From assembly GCA_036308445.1 (NCBI GenBank), contig JAXJVS010000130.1, forward strand, positions 1-13,492: DNA of 13,492 bases, written 5' to 3'. Of this stretch, positions 7,027-12,269 are shown one piece after another (positions within the stretch are counted from its first letter, which is position 1; each line of letters starts with the position of its first letter). Under the pieces are notes generated by a model that saw only the letters and a list, made by a program, of their open reading frames with translations, was not told where the DNA came from and searched no databases. The translations under genes were made by a program, and so were the position numbers. The stretch is from MGBC113645 sp036308445 (GTDB lineage Bacteria > Bacillota_I > Bacilli_A > Erysipelotrichales > Coprobacillaceae).

Positions 7027-7746
7027 ATGATTATGTATACAGAGATAAAAGACTATATATTAAAGTGTATAGATAATAAAGAATATTATCCGGGATATAA
7101 ACTTCCACCAGAAAGAGAATTTACAGAAAAGTTTTCTGCTTCACGCATGACGGTAAGAAGAGCTATAGATGAATTAATCCAAGAAGGGATTCTGATCAAA
7201 AAGAAAGGGAAGGGAATTAGTGGTACGTATGTTTCTAAGATGAAAAAAAGTCGTAGTATTAATCGTATTTCTATTTCTACAGATAAAGAATTAATTAATG
7301 AATATGGACAAATTCGTATTCAGGTATTAGAGAAAAAAATTATCAAAAATCATTCTATTACAAATAGATTATTAGGATTATTACCAGATGAAGAAGTATT
7401 ACAGGTAAAAAGAGTACAATATGGTTGGGATATTCCAATTGTTTATGAAAATATATTTTTCCCATTAAAATATTTTCCACATATTGATGAAGCCAATTTT
7501 GAACAATCTGTTTCTAATATAGTTCCTATATATATGAATAAGAATATAGAAATAGGCAATCATAGAGTAGAGATAGAGAGTCTGATTGCAACACCTAGAT
7601 TGATGAAATTATTATCTATTACTAGAGATTCACCTATACTACAATTGAATAATATTGTATATGATATTAATGGTCTACCTATTTATTGTGGTAAAGATAG
7701 TTATGATGGTAATAGCTTTAAATATTCTTCTGTTGAGACAAGTTAA
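7027..7746 (+). CDS. GntR-family (HutC/UTRA-type) transcriptional regulator
   Basis: A 239-residue cytosolic DNA-binding protein. The N-terminal winged helix-turn-helix (about 4-69) shows PGYKLPPEREFTEKF (22-36), SRMTVRRAIDELIQEGIL (39-56) and a GKG wing. The C-terminal part (about 85-235) has the layout of a UTRA ligand-binding domain (LGLLPDEEVLQVKRVQYGWDIP, VYENIFFPLKYFP, then a final strand GLPIYCGKDSYDG). HutC-type members usually sense phosphosugars, amino sugars or histidine-pathway intermediates; the ligand here cannot be told. The open frame runs back to 7009, but that includes the ribosome binding site GGGAGG (7014-7019). ATG 7027, 7 nt after it, is the best start. Its targets may include itself and the convergent sodium symporter, but that link is only positional. 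Confidence 0.9.
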   Translation: MIMYTEIKDYILKCIDNKEYYPGYKLPPEREFTEKFSASRMTVRRAIDELIQEGILIKKKGKGISGTYVSKMKKSRSINRISISTDKELINEYGQIRIQVLEKKIIKNHSITNRLLGLLPDEEVLQVKRVQYGWDIPIVYENIFFPLKYFPHIDEANFEQSVSNIVPIYMNKNIEIGNHRVEIESLIATPRLMKLLSITRDSPILQLNNIVYDINGLPIYCGKDSYDGNSFKYSSVETS

Positions 7747-7759
7747 CTTGTCTTTTTTT
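7736..7759 (+). terminator. Terminator of the GntR gene, containing its stop codon
   Basis: AGACAAG-TTAA-CTTGTCT (7736-7753) is an 18-nt perfect palindrome followed by T7. The stop codon TAA (7744-7746) forms part of the loop. Confidence 0.88.
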
Positions 7760-7876
7760 ATCTGTAATAAAAATAGTTCTTGAAATTACAGGTAGATTTT
7801 TTAGAATATATGAGAAAATGAAAAAGTATGAAACAAATACAATAGTTTTCTATTACAATGAAAAGAGAATATAGGT

Positions 7877-7921
7877 AAAATTAAAAGGCTTGGCACCTTT
7901 ACAGGTAAGAGCACAAGCCTT
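7877..7921 (-). terminator. Terminator of the sodium symporter gene
   Basis: Stem AAGGCTTG/CAAGCCTT (7885-7892 and 7914-7921) encloses a smaller ACCT/AGGT stem (7895-7898, 7903-7906). Read on the minus strand it is followed by TTTTAATTTT. It lies 60 nt after the transporter stop codon. The two-tier loop is longer than the simple terminators nearby. Confidence 0.7.
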
Positions 7922-7980
7922 ATAATAACTATTAAATTTTAGTCTAACTTTGTGGGTTCACTACATTAATGAATAATATT

Positions 7981-9339
7981 TTATATAGTGATGATTCCAA
8001 AAGCATTGAGAATTGATGATATTAAAATAATAATAATAAATATTGGAGCAATATATTTGATCATAATTACAAATAATTTTTCTCTTTTAAACTTTGAACT
8101 TGTTTTGACTTCATCAACAATTGATTGAGGTTTAATAATAAATCCTATAAATAAACATGTTAATAATGCTACTATAGGCATTAATACACTGTTACTAATA
8201 AAATCAAAAAAACTTAAGAAATCCATGCCTAGTGGCTGAATAGATGATAATATACCAAATCCTAATGAAGAAGGTAAAGCAATGATTATTGTAAATATTG
8301 TTACAACAATAACAGATATTTTACGATTCCATCTTAATTTATCATTAAAGATTGATACAATAGTTTCCATTAAGGAAATAGAAGAAGTTAATGCAGCAAA
8401 TAATACTAATATAAAGAATAATGTTCCTAAGATATTGCCAAAAGGCATAGCTTCAAATACTTTAGGTAAAGTAATAAACATTAATCCAGGTCCAGCATTA
8501 ATAGCAGAGGCATCACCACCACTAAAAGCGAAAACTGCAGGAATTACCATCATACCTGCTAGAAAAGCAATACCTGCATCAAAGATTTCTATCTGTGAAA
8601 CAGATTGTTCTAAATCTACATCTTTTTTCATATATGAACCATATGTAATCATAATTCCCATGGCAAGTGACATAGAATAAAATAATTGTCCCATTGCACC
8701 AATGACTGTAGTTACAGAAAAATTAGAGATATCAGGTTTAATATAATAAATAAATCCTTCCATGGCCCCAGGAAGAGTAATAGAATAGAATGCAATACCA
8801 ATAGTTAAGATAACTAATAATGGCATTAAAAGTTTACTTACTTTCTCAACCCCTTTTTCTACACCTAAAAACACGACTATAGCAGTTATCATAATAAACA
8901 TTATTAACCAGAATATAGGTTCTCCTATTTGTGCTGTATAATTAGTAAAATAAGTATTATTAGCAGCAAGAGGAGATTGACCAGTTAAGAATACTATTAA
9001 ATATTTCATAACCCAGCCACCTATAACACTATAATAAGGTAATATTATAATAGGAACTAAAGCTGCCAAGTAACCTATAAAAGAATACTTTTTATTTAGT
9101 TTTCTAAAAGCTCCAATAGCACTTAATCCAGATTTTCTTCCTAATCCTATTTCCCCAATAGTTAAAGCAAAACCAAAAGTAACAGCTAATATTAAATACG
9201 ATAATAAAAATGTTCCCCCACCATACTTTGCAGCTAAATATGGGAAACGCCATATATTTCCAAGACCTACAGCTGAACCAGCTGCCGCAAGTACAAACCC
9301 TAATTTTCCAGAAAAATGACTTCTTTGTTTATTTTCCAT
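7981..9339 (-). CDS. Sodium-dependent amino-acid-type symporter (NSS/SNF family)
   Basis: A 452-residue inner-membrane Na+-coupled transporter of the LeuT/MhsT class. The TM1 signature GSAVGLGNIWRFPYLAAKYGGG (21-42) holds the unwound Na+/substrate-binding stretch, with N28 and R31 aligning to conserved LeuT residues. It continues with SYLILAVTFGFALTIGEIGLGR for TM2. About 11 membrane helices can be counted, ending with IAPIFIIIILISSILNAFG, which fits the 11-helix bacterial branch rather than the 12 of LeuT. The substrate is probably an amino acid or related amine, by family inference. The ATG follows AGGAGG (complement of 9346-9351) at 6 nt. It has its own promoter and terminator and converges on the GntR gene. 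Confidence 0.93.
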   Translation of the reverse strand: MENKQRSHFSGKLGFVLAAAGSAVGLGNIWRFPYLAAKYGGGTFLLSYLILAVTFGFALTIGEIGLGRKSGLSAIGAFRKLNKKYSFIGYLAALVPIIILPYYSVIGGWVMKYLIVFLTGQSPLAANNTYFTNYTAQIGEPIFWLIMFIMITAIVVFLGVEKGVEKVSKLLMPLLVILTIGIAFYSITLPGAMEGFIYYIKPDISNFSVTTVIGAMGQLFYSMSLAMGIMITYGSYMKKDVDLEQSVSQIEIFDAGIAFLAGMMVIPAVFAFSGGDASAINAGPGLMFITLPKVFEAMPFGNILGTLFFILVLFAALTSSISLMETIVSIFNDKLRWNRKISVIVVTIFTIIIALPSSLGFGILSSIQPLGMDFLSFFDFISNSVLMPIVALLTCLFIGFIIKPQSIVDEVKTSSKFKREKLFVIMIKYIAPIFIIIILISSILNAFGIITI

Positions 9340-9368
9340 TGTGTTCCTCCTAATAAAACAGTATTTCT

Positions 9369-9397
9369 ATATTAACATATTTTATATGTTTGAACAA
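9369..9397 (-). promoter_or_regulatory. Promoter of the symporter gene with inverted repeat in the spacer
   Basis: On the minus strand: TTGTTC (complement of 9392-9397), 17 bp, then TAATAT (complement of 9369-9374) with TGT in front. The inverted repeat AACATAT-TTT-ATATGTT (9374-9390) almost fills the spacer. It is well placed for a repressor, but its sequence differs from the palindrome at the GntR gene. Confidence 0.65.
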
Positions 9398-9421
9398 TAA
9401 AACAATTTTTGAAGATATTGG

Positions 9422-9736
9422 TTAATTTTTATTTATTGCTTTTATTATAAATATTGGTGATTTTTCATCAATATTATTATCTATTATTTCAAAGCTATCT
9501 TTGAAATTTATATAAGATAACAATACTTCTGGTATTTCCCAGCCGTTATCATATTCTAATAGGCATGCAGTAGATAATATCTTACTTACATAAATTCTAG
9601 TTATTTTATCTTCTTTTTTCATAAGAAAATCATAATAATTTTCAAAGTTTTTTCTATCAAAAACTGCAAGAGTAAAATCCTTCCATTTTGTAAATATATA
9701 TTCTTTGTTGTTGTCTAATGGTAATTTGAATTTCAT
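9422..9736 (-). CDS. Uncharacterised 104-residue protein
   Basis: A small soluble protein with no signal peptide. I do not recognise it with confidence. Its pattern is strand-rich: KEYIFTKWKDFTLAVFDRKNFENYYDFL, then IYVSKILSTACLLEYDNGWEIPEVLLSYINFKDSFEIID. That order faintly resembles MraZ/AbrB-type swapped-hairpin DNA-binding proteins (an FVLTRGLDGCLFVYP-like half, then an IPANLREY-like half). The MraZ DxxGR motif is not visible, so this is only a lead. The start is supported by AAGGTG (complement of 9745-9750) at 8 nt. It lies upstream of the symporter gene on the same strand, 82 nt away, with no terminator seen between, so some co-transcription is possible. Confidence 0.6.
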   Translation of the reverse strand: MKFKLPLDNNKEYIFTKWKDFTLAVFDRKNFENYYDFLMKKEDKITRIYVSKILSTACLLEYDNGWEIPEVLLSYINFKDSFEIIDNNIDEKSPIFIIKAINKN

Positions 9737-9759
9737 AATAATCTCACCTTCTATATTTA

Positions 9760-9788
9760 ATTTAAAAGGTATTATGCATATAAGTCAA
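9760..9788 (-). promoter_or_regulatory. Candidate promoter of the 104-residue protein gene
   Basis: On the minus strand: TTGACT (complement of 9783-9788), a 17-bp spacer and TTAAAT (complement of 9760-9765), about 23 nt before the start codon. The -35 is good and the -10 modest. Confidence 0.5.
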
Positions 9789-9907
9789 GAGAATATGATA
9801 ATACACTTTTGATGTATAGGAATAAATTAGTTGCTTGTAAGGATGATGCTATTATTGTGTTAGATTATATAGTTTATTGTTCTTCTATTATGCTGTGTAA
9901 CTGTCGA

Positions 9908-9925
9908 TTATTTCCGAGGAAATAA
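9908..9925. repeat. 18-bp perfect palindrome beside the operon's 3' hairpin
   Basis: TTATTTCC-GA-GGAAATAA is symmetrical over 8-bp arms, so it reads as a hairpin on either strand, only 5 bp from the larger hairpin. No T tract follows in either direction. It may help end or protect the rmuC-operon transcript, or be a protein-binding site. Confidence 0.45.
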
Positions 9926-9930
9926 GAAGC

Positions 9931-9970
9931 TGATATGAACTATATCTGCCATAGATGTAGTTTCATATCA
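9931..9970 (-). terminator. Long hairpin at the 3' end of the rmuC operon
   Basis: TGATATGAA/TTCATATCA pairs and continues with eight more pairs (one G-U, one bulged base), giving about 17 bp around a short loop. The alkyltransferase-like gene's stop codon (9940-9942) lies inside. The minus-strand sequence that follows (CTTCTTATTT) is only moderately T-rich. Confidence 0.55.
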
Positions 9971-10239
9971 ACTTTTTTATTTGTTTTAAATGTTATACCT
10001 TCACTTTTTAATAATTCATATTGCTCATTCCATCCTTCAACTAGGCTACCATCACTATGAACAACTCTATGACAAGGATAATCACCATATAATGAAGATT
10101 GTTTTAAAGCAGTACCTACTAATCTACTATTTTTAGGTTTTCCTATTGCTTTAGCAATTAATGAATAACTTGCAACCTTGCCTTTAGGAATTTCTTCAAC
10201 TACAGCATAAACATTATAAAAGAAATTTTCTCTATTCAT
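9940..10239 (-). CDS. MGMT-family DNA alkyl-transferase-like protein (single-domain)
   Basis: A 99-residue protein corresponding only to the C-terminal DNA-binding and active-site domain of O6-alkylguanine-DNA alkyltransferases. Visible are IPKGKVASYSLIAKAIG (17-33), SRLVGTAL (38-45, with the DNA-intercalating Arg), PCHRV (55-59, acceptor Cys56) and LLKSEG. Alkyltransferase-like ATL proteins have this short form but replace the Cys by Trp or Ala. Here the Cys is kept, so both suicide methyl transfer and a damage-flagging role are possible. The frame is open back to 10263, but conserved homology starts near MNRENFFYNVYAVV. ATG 10239 overlaps the rmuC stop codon by 8 nt, the usual sign of translational coupling. 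ATG 10248 is an alternative. Confidence 0.85.
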   Translation of the reverse strand: MNRENFFYNVYAVVEEIPKGKVASYSLIAKAIGKPKNSRLVGTALKQSSLYGDYPCHRVVHSDGSLVEGWNEQYELLKSEGITFKTNKKVDMKLHLWQI

Positions 10240-11215
10240 TATCTTCATCACTATATCCGTCATGTATTTTGGATATTCTATTAACTATTTTTTGACTAGA
10301 GGTACTTACTTCTTTTAAAGGTTTTTGTAATCTTTCTATAGCATTTTCTAACACTTCAATACGTTGTTGTAATCTTAAAGCATCTTCATACATTGAAATA
10401 ATATCTTTTTCTAATGCTTTGATATTCTTTGTACGTTTAATATCTTTAGTAATATTAATAAGGGTAAATACAACTCCTAGTAAGGTTGTAGGCGAAGTGA
10501 TGAGTACATGCTTTTTATGAGCAAAATCAATCATTTCACCACATTCACTACATAAATAAAAATATATAGCTTCACTAGGTATAAACATAACTGCATTTTC
10601 AACAGTTTCTTCACTAATATATTTAGAACTAATATCATTAATATGTTTCTTTATATCTTGTTTAAATTGATTATGGTATAAACGAATATCTCTTTCATTC
10701 AAATCTTCACATAATTTTTGATAACTTTCTGCTGGAAATTTAGAATCAATAATTAATACTTTATCACTATCAGGCATATGTAAAGCAACATCTCCCATAT
10801 ATCCATTCTTTAATAAATATTGTATTTCATATATTTCTTTAGATTCACCAGCATATATACTTAATAAATGATTTAATTGATATTCTCCCCAATTTCCTCT
10901 TGTTTTCTTATTAACCATAATATTATTCATATCTTCTACTTTACTATATACGTTTTCTAATTGTTTTTTTGTAGTAGATGATGATGTGTTTAAGATATTT
11001 AATGCTTGGACAATTAATCTTGTTCTTTCTTCTAATCTTGCTGAGGATTCTTGTTCTTTATTGTTAAATAAGAGTAAGTTTTGTGATAAGTTTTGTATTT
11101 CTTCTTTAATATTTTCTTCTTGATTATTGTTGTTGTTTCTCGTTAATAAGACAATAATGACAATTAAGATAATAATGATGATAATCATTAATACAGTTAA
11201 TACTTGTTCATTCAT
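10232..11215 (-). CDS. rmuC: RmuC-family DNA recombination-limiting protein
   Basis: A 327-residue membrane-anchored protein of the RmuC family, proposed nucleases with a PD-(D/E)XK-like core that limit inversions at short inverted repeats. The order is an N-terminal helix (about 6-24, very Ile-rich), an Asn/Glu-rich coiled coil (30-100), the core signature RGNWGEYQL (106-114), IIDSKFPAE (155-163) and a C-terminal coiled coil. E. coli RmuC has 475 residues, so this is a short version. The frame extends to GTG 11224, but AAGGAGG (complement of 11224-11230) marks ATG 11215, 8 nt on, as the start. It overlaps the downstream alkyltransferase-like gene, forming a two-gene DNA-maintenance operon. 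Confidence 0.92.
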   Translation of the reverse strand: MNEQVLTVLMIIIIIILIVIIVLLTRNNNNNQEENIKEEIQNLSQNLLLFNNKEQESSARLEERTRLIVQALNILNTSSSTTKKQLENVYSKVEDMNNIMVNKKTRGNWGEYQLNHLLSIYAGESKEIYEIQYLLKNGYMGDVALHMPDSDKVLIIDSKFPAESYQKLCEDLNERDIRLYHNQFKQDIKKHINDISSKYISEETVENAVMFIPSEAIYFYLCSECGEMIDFAHKKHVLITSPTTLLGVVFTLINITKDIKRTKNIKALEKDIISMYEDALRLQQRIEVLENAIERLQKPLKEVSTSSQKIVNRISKIHDGYSDEDNE

Positions 11216-11287
11216 TATTAGCACCTCCTTATATCTACGGTAGTGTCAAAAATCGATATAAATGATTTAAATACACTACTTTCTATT

Positions 11288-11303
11288 TGTTTATATATAA
11301 ACA
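11288..11303. repeat. 16-bp perfect palindrome upstream of rmuC
   Basis: TGTTTATATATAAACA is fully symmetrical, about 73 bp upstream of the rmuC start. Its placement fits a regulator site, but AT-rich DNA makes such palindromes fairly common. Confidence 0.4.
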
Positions 11304-11424
11304 GTAAAATAACTAATGTATTTATCATTTGTAGTTATCTTTTTTATAATTAAACTAAAAAAAAAGAAACTCCTATATTAAACTTTACCTACTACTTAAA
11401 TATATCACGAAAGGAAATTTCATC

Positions 11425-11728
11425 ATGGACAGTATAACACATATCTTTAATTGTATTAACACTTTTTCTGAAATTAATTTCAAATTCTCTAAATATATTG
11501 ATCTTTTCTCTATTCTTAAGGAAATCCCTGATTTCATCTAGGCTTAATGATAATAATCTTATCTTCCATCTTAAGGAAGCCATCTCTCATACTAAATGGT
11601 TAATTCTTTATTTTGAAAAGAATATCAATCCTAAGCTTAGGAAGGAGATGAATCATCTTAGTAACTCTAAAATCATTAAAAAAATACCTGATCCATTGAA
11701 AAAGGTGAGTCTAAACAAAATTAGATAA
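11425..11728 (+). pseudogene. Possible frameshifted small coding remnant
   Basis: ATG 11425, behind AAAGGA, opens a 38-residue frame (MDSITHIFNCINTFSEINFK...) that stops at TAG 11539-11541. In the next frame, protein-like sequence continues from about 11540 (RLNDNNLIFHLKEAISHTKW...) to TAA 11726-11728. Codons in this stretch favour ATC, TTC, CTT and AAG, unlike the ATT/TTA/AAA-rich neighbours, which hints at foreign origin, for example a transposon relic. I cannot name the family. A 63-residue minus-strand frame over 11392-11583 is an alternative reading, so coding status is uncertain. Confidence 0.3.
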
Positions 11729-11774
11729 TATTAATTTACTTTATGAATAGAAGTTAAGTTAAAATAAATAAATT

Positions 11775-11839
11775 TAAAGAAAGAGTTAACTGTTTTTAAA
11801 CTGCAGTAAAGAATAATTAAGTGTTTTTTAAATCTATTG
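11775..11839 (+). promoter_or_regulatory. Upstream element copy A: six tandem 10-11-bp TAA-type units
   Basis: Consecutive units begin at 11775, 11786, 11797, 11807, 11818 and 11829: TAAAGAAAGAG, TTAACTGTTTT, TAAACTGCAG, TAAAGAATAAT, TAAGTGTTTTT, TAAATCTATTG. Every unit has a TAA-like head at one helical turn from the next, as expected for side-by-side binding of an OmpR/PhoB-type response regulator. The last unit merges with the -35 hexamer. Bases 11776-11840 match copy B at 60 of 65 positions. The heads (TTAACT, TTAAAC, TTAAGT when read one base earlier) resemble the Bacillus Pho-box unit TT(A/C/T)A(C/T)A, though the match is not exact. Confidence 0.65.
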
Positions 11840-11864
11840 TAAATAAGGAATTATAAGATAGAAT
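11837..11864 (+). promoter_or_regulatory. Promoter of the microprotein gene
   Basis: TTGTAA (11837-11842), a 16-bp spacer and TAGAAT (11859-11864). The -35 sits at the end of the tandem-unit element, the geometry of an activator touching RNA polymerase. Confidence 0.55.
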
Positions 11865-11906
11865 GTATTACAATAGAAAGGGATATAAGGAGATTTATAT
11901 AGGAAA

Positions 11907-12071
11907 ATGAGAAAAATGATTAGATATATATTGTTAGTATTATGTATTGGTATAGGTATTTGTTGTATTAATTATTCTTTGTTTGTATATTTTCAATATG
12001 CTTTAATAGTATTAGCTTGTATAGAATTTGGGTGTAGTATAAGAAGAGAACTAGAAGAGTCATTATTATAA
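11907..12071 (+). CDS. 54-residue membrane microprotein
   Basis: ATG AGA AAA ATG ... TAA encodes MRKMIRYILLVLCIGIGICC, then INYSLFVYFQYALIVLACIE and a charged tail FGCSIRRELEESLL. The basic N terminus is followed by about 36 hydrophobic residues, enough for two short membrane helices. The acidic/basic tail probably faces the cytoplasm. Five cysteines are notable for its size. AAGGAGA (11887-11893) is 13 nt upstream, somewhat far; AGGA at 11901-11904 is too close to ATG 11907 but better placed for ATG 11916, which would remove three residues. A promoter, a tandem-site element and a terminator are all dedicated to it, which argues that it is real. I do not recognise a family. Sharing its control element with the phosphoesterase suggests a related stimulus. 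Confidence 0.68.
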   Translation: MRKMIRYILLVLCIGIGICCINYSLFVYFQYALIVLACIEFGCSIRRELEESLL

Positions 12072-12084
12072 TGATTCTTTTTTT
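12056..12084 (+). terminator. Terminator of the microprotein gene, containing its stop codon
   Basis: A 10-bp stem (12056-12065 and 12069-12078, one G-T pair) with a 3-nt loop, followed by T7. The stop codon TAA (12069-12071) begins the right arm. Confidence 0.85.
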
Positions 12085-12137
12085 ATTCATAAAAATGTTT
12101 TAATCGACAAGTCAAGTTAAATAAGAATAAATTTTTT

Positions 12138-12202
12138 TAAAGAAAAAGTAAACTGTTTTTAAACTTTAGTAAAGAATAATTAAGTGTTTTTTAAGTCTAT
12201 TG
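12138..12202 (+). promoter_or_regulatory. Upstream element copy B: six tandem 10-11-bp TAA-type units
   Basis: Units start at 12138, 12149, 12160, 12170, 12181 and 12192: TAAAGAAAAAG, TAAACTGTTTT, TAAACTTTAG, TAAAGAATAAT, TAAGTGTTTTT, TAAGTCTATTG. The spacing pattern (11, 11, 10, 11, 11) is identical to copy A, and the whole is displaced by exactly 363 bp. A looser similarity extends further upstream (AAGTCAAGTTAA at 12109 versus AAGTTAAGTTAA at 11751). Similarity stops right after the -35 box. It precedes a secreted phosphoesterase, which makes phosphate-responsive control the leading guess. Confidence 0.7.
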
Positions 12203-12228
12203 TATATCTTTTTTCTAAGTGTTAATGT
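12200..12228 (+). promoter_or_regulatory. Promoter of the secreted phosphoesterase gene
   Basis: TTGTAT (12200-12205), a 17-bp spacer and TAATGT (12223-12228) with TGT in front. The -35 overlaps the last tandem unit. The short leader contains CTGTC/GACAG arms (12233-12237, 12249-12253), the second of which touches the ribosome binding site region. Confidence 0.6.
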
Positions 12229-12269
12229 GTAGCTGTCGAAAAAATAGGAGACAGGAGAGAGACAAAGAT

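Larger units (their letters stand above)
11226..11750. other. Long intergenic stretch between rmuC and the microprotein unit
   Basis: About 680 bases separate the rmuC start from the next plus-strand start. They contain the rmuC leader and the 16-bp palindrome. A 7-bp hairpin ATAACTA/TAGTTAT (11309-11315, 11332-11338), followed on the plus strand by a T run ending at 11345, has no obvious plus-strand gene to terminate. There is also an A9 run at 11357-11365, a doubtful coding remnant (11425-11728) and a 14-bp palindrome around CCTAAGCTTAGG (11629-11642). Everything after 11751 belongs to the upstream element of the microprotein. No tRNA, rRNA or CRISPR repeats are visible. Confidence 0.55.

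Noticed and set aside
7762..7791. Second hairpin (CTGTAAT/ATTACAG) after the GntR terminator
   Set aside because: The 16-nt loop and displaced T run make it weaker than the terminator just upstream, and no separate transcript needs it.
7885..7921. Two-tier hairpin considered as a riboswitch or small RNA
   Set aside because: Position after the symporter stop codon and the minus-strand T-rich tail fit a terminator; no conserved riboswitch core is recognisable.
8282..8680. 132-residue plus-strand open frame
   Set aside because: Lies wholly antisense to the sodium symporter, which has clear family motifs; it is a shadow frame.
9812..9925. 37-codon plus-strand frame in the gap between the two minus-strand gene groups
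   Set aside because: No ribosome binding site, no promoter and an unremarkable, cysteine-rich product; best explained as chance in a 200-base gap.
9894..12240. Near-identical 14-mers TGTGTAACTGTCGA (near 9895) and TGTGTAGCTGTCGA (near 12227)
   Set aside because: Similarity does not extend beyond the short match and the contexts differ, so chance is the simplest explanation.
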